A stretch of DNA of 64,000 nucleotides from Algoriphagus aestuarii (GTDB lineage Bacteria; Bacteroidota; Bacteroidia; Cytophagales; Cyclobacteriaceae), in NCBI GenBank assembly GCA_017051695.1, contig JAFIDK010000002.1:248001-312000 (forward strand), given 5' to 3'. How positions within the stretch are numbered: the first letter of the stretch is position 1; every line of letters begins with the position of its first letter. The position numbers and the translations under genes were made by a program. Under the pieces are notes generated by a model that made no database searches, was not told the DNA's origin, and saw only the letters and a list, made by a program, of their open reading frames with translations. Below are positions 63,501 to 64,000 of the stretch, piece by piece.

Positions 63501-63785
63501 CCCTCAATCCCCTCTTTCCGGGATAGTTTCAGAGATACCTTTTATAGAAGCAGTGAGGTTCTGGTAGAAAAAGGAGACCATATCCGGCTTCAGGATATCC
63601 GCTTGGGATATAGAGTTCCAACAGGTGGAAGTGGCTTTTTCTCGAAAATTGGTCGGGCGGAGCTCTTCTTATATGCTAATAATCTGGGTATGATCTGGAA
63701 GGCCACAGATACTGATTGGGACCCCGATTACGGTTGGAATTTACCTCGTAGGAGTCTGGCAATTGGTATTCAGATGGATTTTTGA
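60561..63785 (+). CDS. SusC/RagA-family TonB-dependent outer-membrane transporter
   Basis: The 1074-residue protein has a signal peptide (LLIAFMLLIQEATWA). A carboxypeptidase-like regulatory domain follows (GQLIETGTKIPLPGAMIILN ... YELIARMFGYAEL), then the plug with the SusC signature (NSQPLIVIDNFPYDGSLDDL, PNDVESITVLRDAAAASIWG, ARAGNGVIVVTTKSG). It ends in a 22-strand barrel with a terminal aromatic (IGIQMDF). It imports oligomers with the SusD lipoprotein encoded after it. Substrate is unknown; no glycoside hydrolase is in view. Confidence 0.96.
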   Translation: MRKLFYLLIAFMLLIQEATWARQNTLQGQLIETGTKIPLPGAMIILNPGNNTAVTDADGNFRFDLPAGEYELIARMFGYAELNTRVNLKDSEKTILEMIPLEMGLEEVEVLSTGYQQIPKSRASGSFVSLDEELVDRRISTNVIDRLEDVTSGLIFNRAGDERRDPISIRGRSTLGVNSQPLIVIDNFPYDGSLDDLNPNDVESITVLRDAAAASIWGARAGNGVIVVTTKSGRQNQPLKVSLTANANWIEHPDPFLNPVMAVDDFIDMEEQLFSSGFYNSSFTNPNKPPLTPVVETLYLEREMLITGEEAASRIDRFRSYDLREDMEKYLYRPQLNQQYSLGLYGGGKTHGYVISLGYDQQQLSEVGDSNSRLTFNLKNNFSLLKDKLGIQLGVYGVKTKSTDQNAGPYDLFFSTSQGMYPYARLADEAGNPLELTNRFSNSFKREAEAAGLLDWQYKPLEELGLSPTVGNQDDWRINLGMDYQVVKGISAKILYQYWQNQQSSERVYDVNSYYAREQINLFSGFDENGNLVRNIPLGGIIQSSDRFSSSHSLRGLLEFKHSWGEHWEFNGLAGAELKSLDYQSSYKRFYGFSPDKSTVQLVDYISLFPQYHNPRQTSRITSNEGVGSGADRFYSLFANGSLEYDKRLLLTFSVRRDASNLFGVDANQKAVPLWSTGLGWTLSEEGFYNWSQIPYVKLRLSYGYSGNVDRSLSAYTTARVGTLNTLTQLPFATILNPPNRNLRWEKVSTTNLGLDMETRNGRISGTLEFYIKEGIDLIGQSPYAPSSGITLFTGNNSSTRTKGFDLQLETKNLTGEFQWNTVLLFSGLREEVTHFEIEPPVSSILDRGAIGGAGGATYPVEGRPLFSVYSYPWAGLNPDTGAPKGILDGEVSEDYAAIVNGASLESLRYHGPARPSTFGSFRNTFAFKGFSLSANISYRFGYYFRRSSVQYVPILMGRGGHADFGKRWQNPGDELITEVPSIPSFRDSFRDTFYRSSEVLVEKGDHIRLQDIRLGYRVPTGGSGFFSKIGRAELFLYANNLGMIWKATDTDWDPDYGWNLPRRSLAIGIQMDF

Positions 63786-63849
63786 TCAAGCTATAATTTG
63801 GGCAGCAAGGTGCTTTCTTCATTAGATGAAGCCTGAGCTTCTCTTATAA

Positions 63850-63879
63850 ATCCTGCTCCTGCTAAGCCAGGGGCAGGAT
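63850..63879. promoter_or_regulatory. Intercistronic hairpin between susC and susD
   Basis: ATCCTGC-T-CCTG pairs with CAGG-G-GCAGGAT around a 6-base loop. It lies between the susC stop and the susD start in a 130-base spacer. It may set the relative expression of the two genes or protect the mRNA end. Confidence 0.5.
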
Positions 63880-63915
63880 AGCGCAAGCACCCAATCATTA
63901 AAAAAATATAAAATT

Positions 63916-64000
63916 ATGAAAATAAAATATGTTGTTTTGATCGGCATGGTATTCAATATTCTATTGAATGGATGCAGTGAATACCTGGATGAAAAACCAG
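63916..64000 (+). CDS. SusD/RagB-family lipoprotein (3' partial)
   Basis: The frame begins KIKYVVLIGMVFNILLNGCS with the lipobox NGCS and continues EYLDEKP, the usual SusD opening. It runs off the window. It is the surface-binding partner of the SusC transporter upstream. Confidence 0.9.
   Translation, partial: MKIKYVVLIGMVFNILLNGCSEYLDEKP

Overview
The window looks like a chromosomal segment of a Bacteroidota bacterium, most likely Cytophagales and close to Cyclobacteriaceae (Algoriphagus, Echinicola or Cyclobacterium-like). The grounds are a SusC/SusD pair at the right edge, many lipoproteins and secreted serine hydrolases, promoter boxes of the Bacteroidota type (TAnnTTTG, with TTG about 20 bases upstream) and gene starts without clear Shine-Dalgarno sequences. 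The genus is an inference. No rRNA or tRNA gene and no CRISPR array was seen.

Layout. 0-9.2 kb: the end of a NarL-type response regulator, a BadF-family amino-sugar kinase and MurQ (cell-wall sugar recycling), a 1381-residue AAA/GAF sensor kinase, a YiiX-like papain-fold protein and a secreted beta-lactamase-fold hydrolase. 9.2-12.3 kb: dispersed repeats, a lipoprotein, a Tat-type HAD dehalogenase and one copy of a 153-bp repeat. 12.3-17.8 kb: an enolase-superfamily enzyme, then a ribose/nucleoside regulon. In that regulon a LacI-type regulator is followed by a perfect 20-bp operator, a GRP sugar transporter, a ribokinase and an exported nucleoside hydrolase. 17.9-20.2 kb: a RhuM pseudogene and two secreted endonuclease/exonuclease/phosphatase paralogues.

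20.3-40.5 kb is almost entirely on the minus strand. A run of 14 tightly packed genes (33.7 down to 20.3 kb) combines a small membrane protein, lipoproteins, an S1C protease with a zinc ribbon, an SH3 protein, LemA, DUF1266 and DUF3137. Upstream lie a LytTR regulator with a TPR histidine kinase, a metallo-beta-lactamase-fold protein and two membrane paralogues. A decayed duplicate of the small-membrane-protein/regulator/kinase region sits at 40.6-41.1 kb. 41.2-47.7 kb holds ordinary genes: an ArsR/SRPBCC/DoxX operon, YihY, Crp plus AhpD-like, and a second serine hydrolase. It also holds the second copy of the 153-bp repeat.

47.7-58 kb is an accessory, defence-like island. It contains a DUF6934-like/small-protein pair, four 246-bp tandem copies of a DUF559 gene of which three are truncated by a palindromic repeat, a PD-(D/E)XK-like protein and a GIY-YIG protein with an EVE-like domain. 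Its centre is a tightly coupled four-gene operon: XRE regulator, DNA methyltransferase, a 744-residue protein with two GHKL ATPase domains and an H-box-like histidine, and a receiver-like protein. This operon is the best candidate for an undescribed system: a modification-linked defence module with an internal two-component logic. 58-59.2 kb is non-coding and structured (an RNA-like element with its own promoter box, then an array of hairpins separated by TATTTC). 59.2-64 kb starts a TlpA-like/SusC/SusD nutrient-uptake locus.
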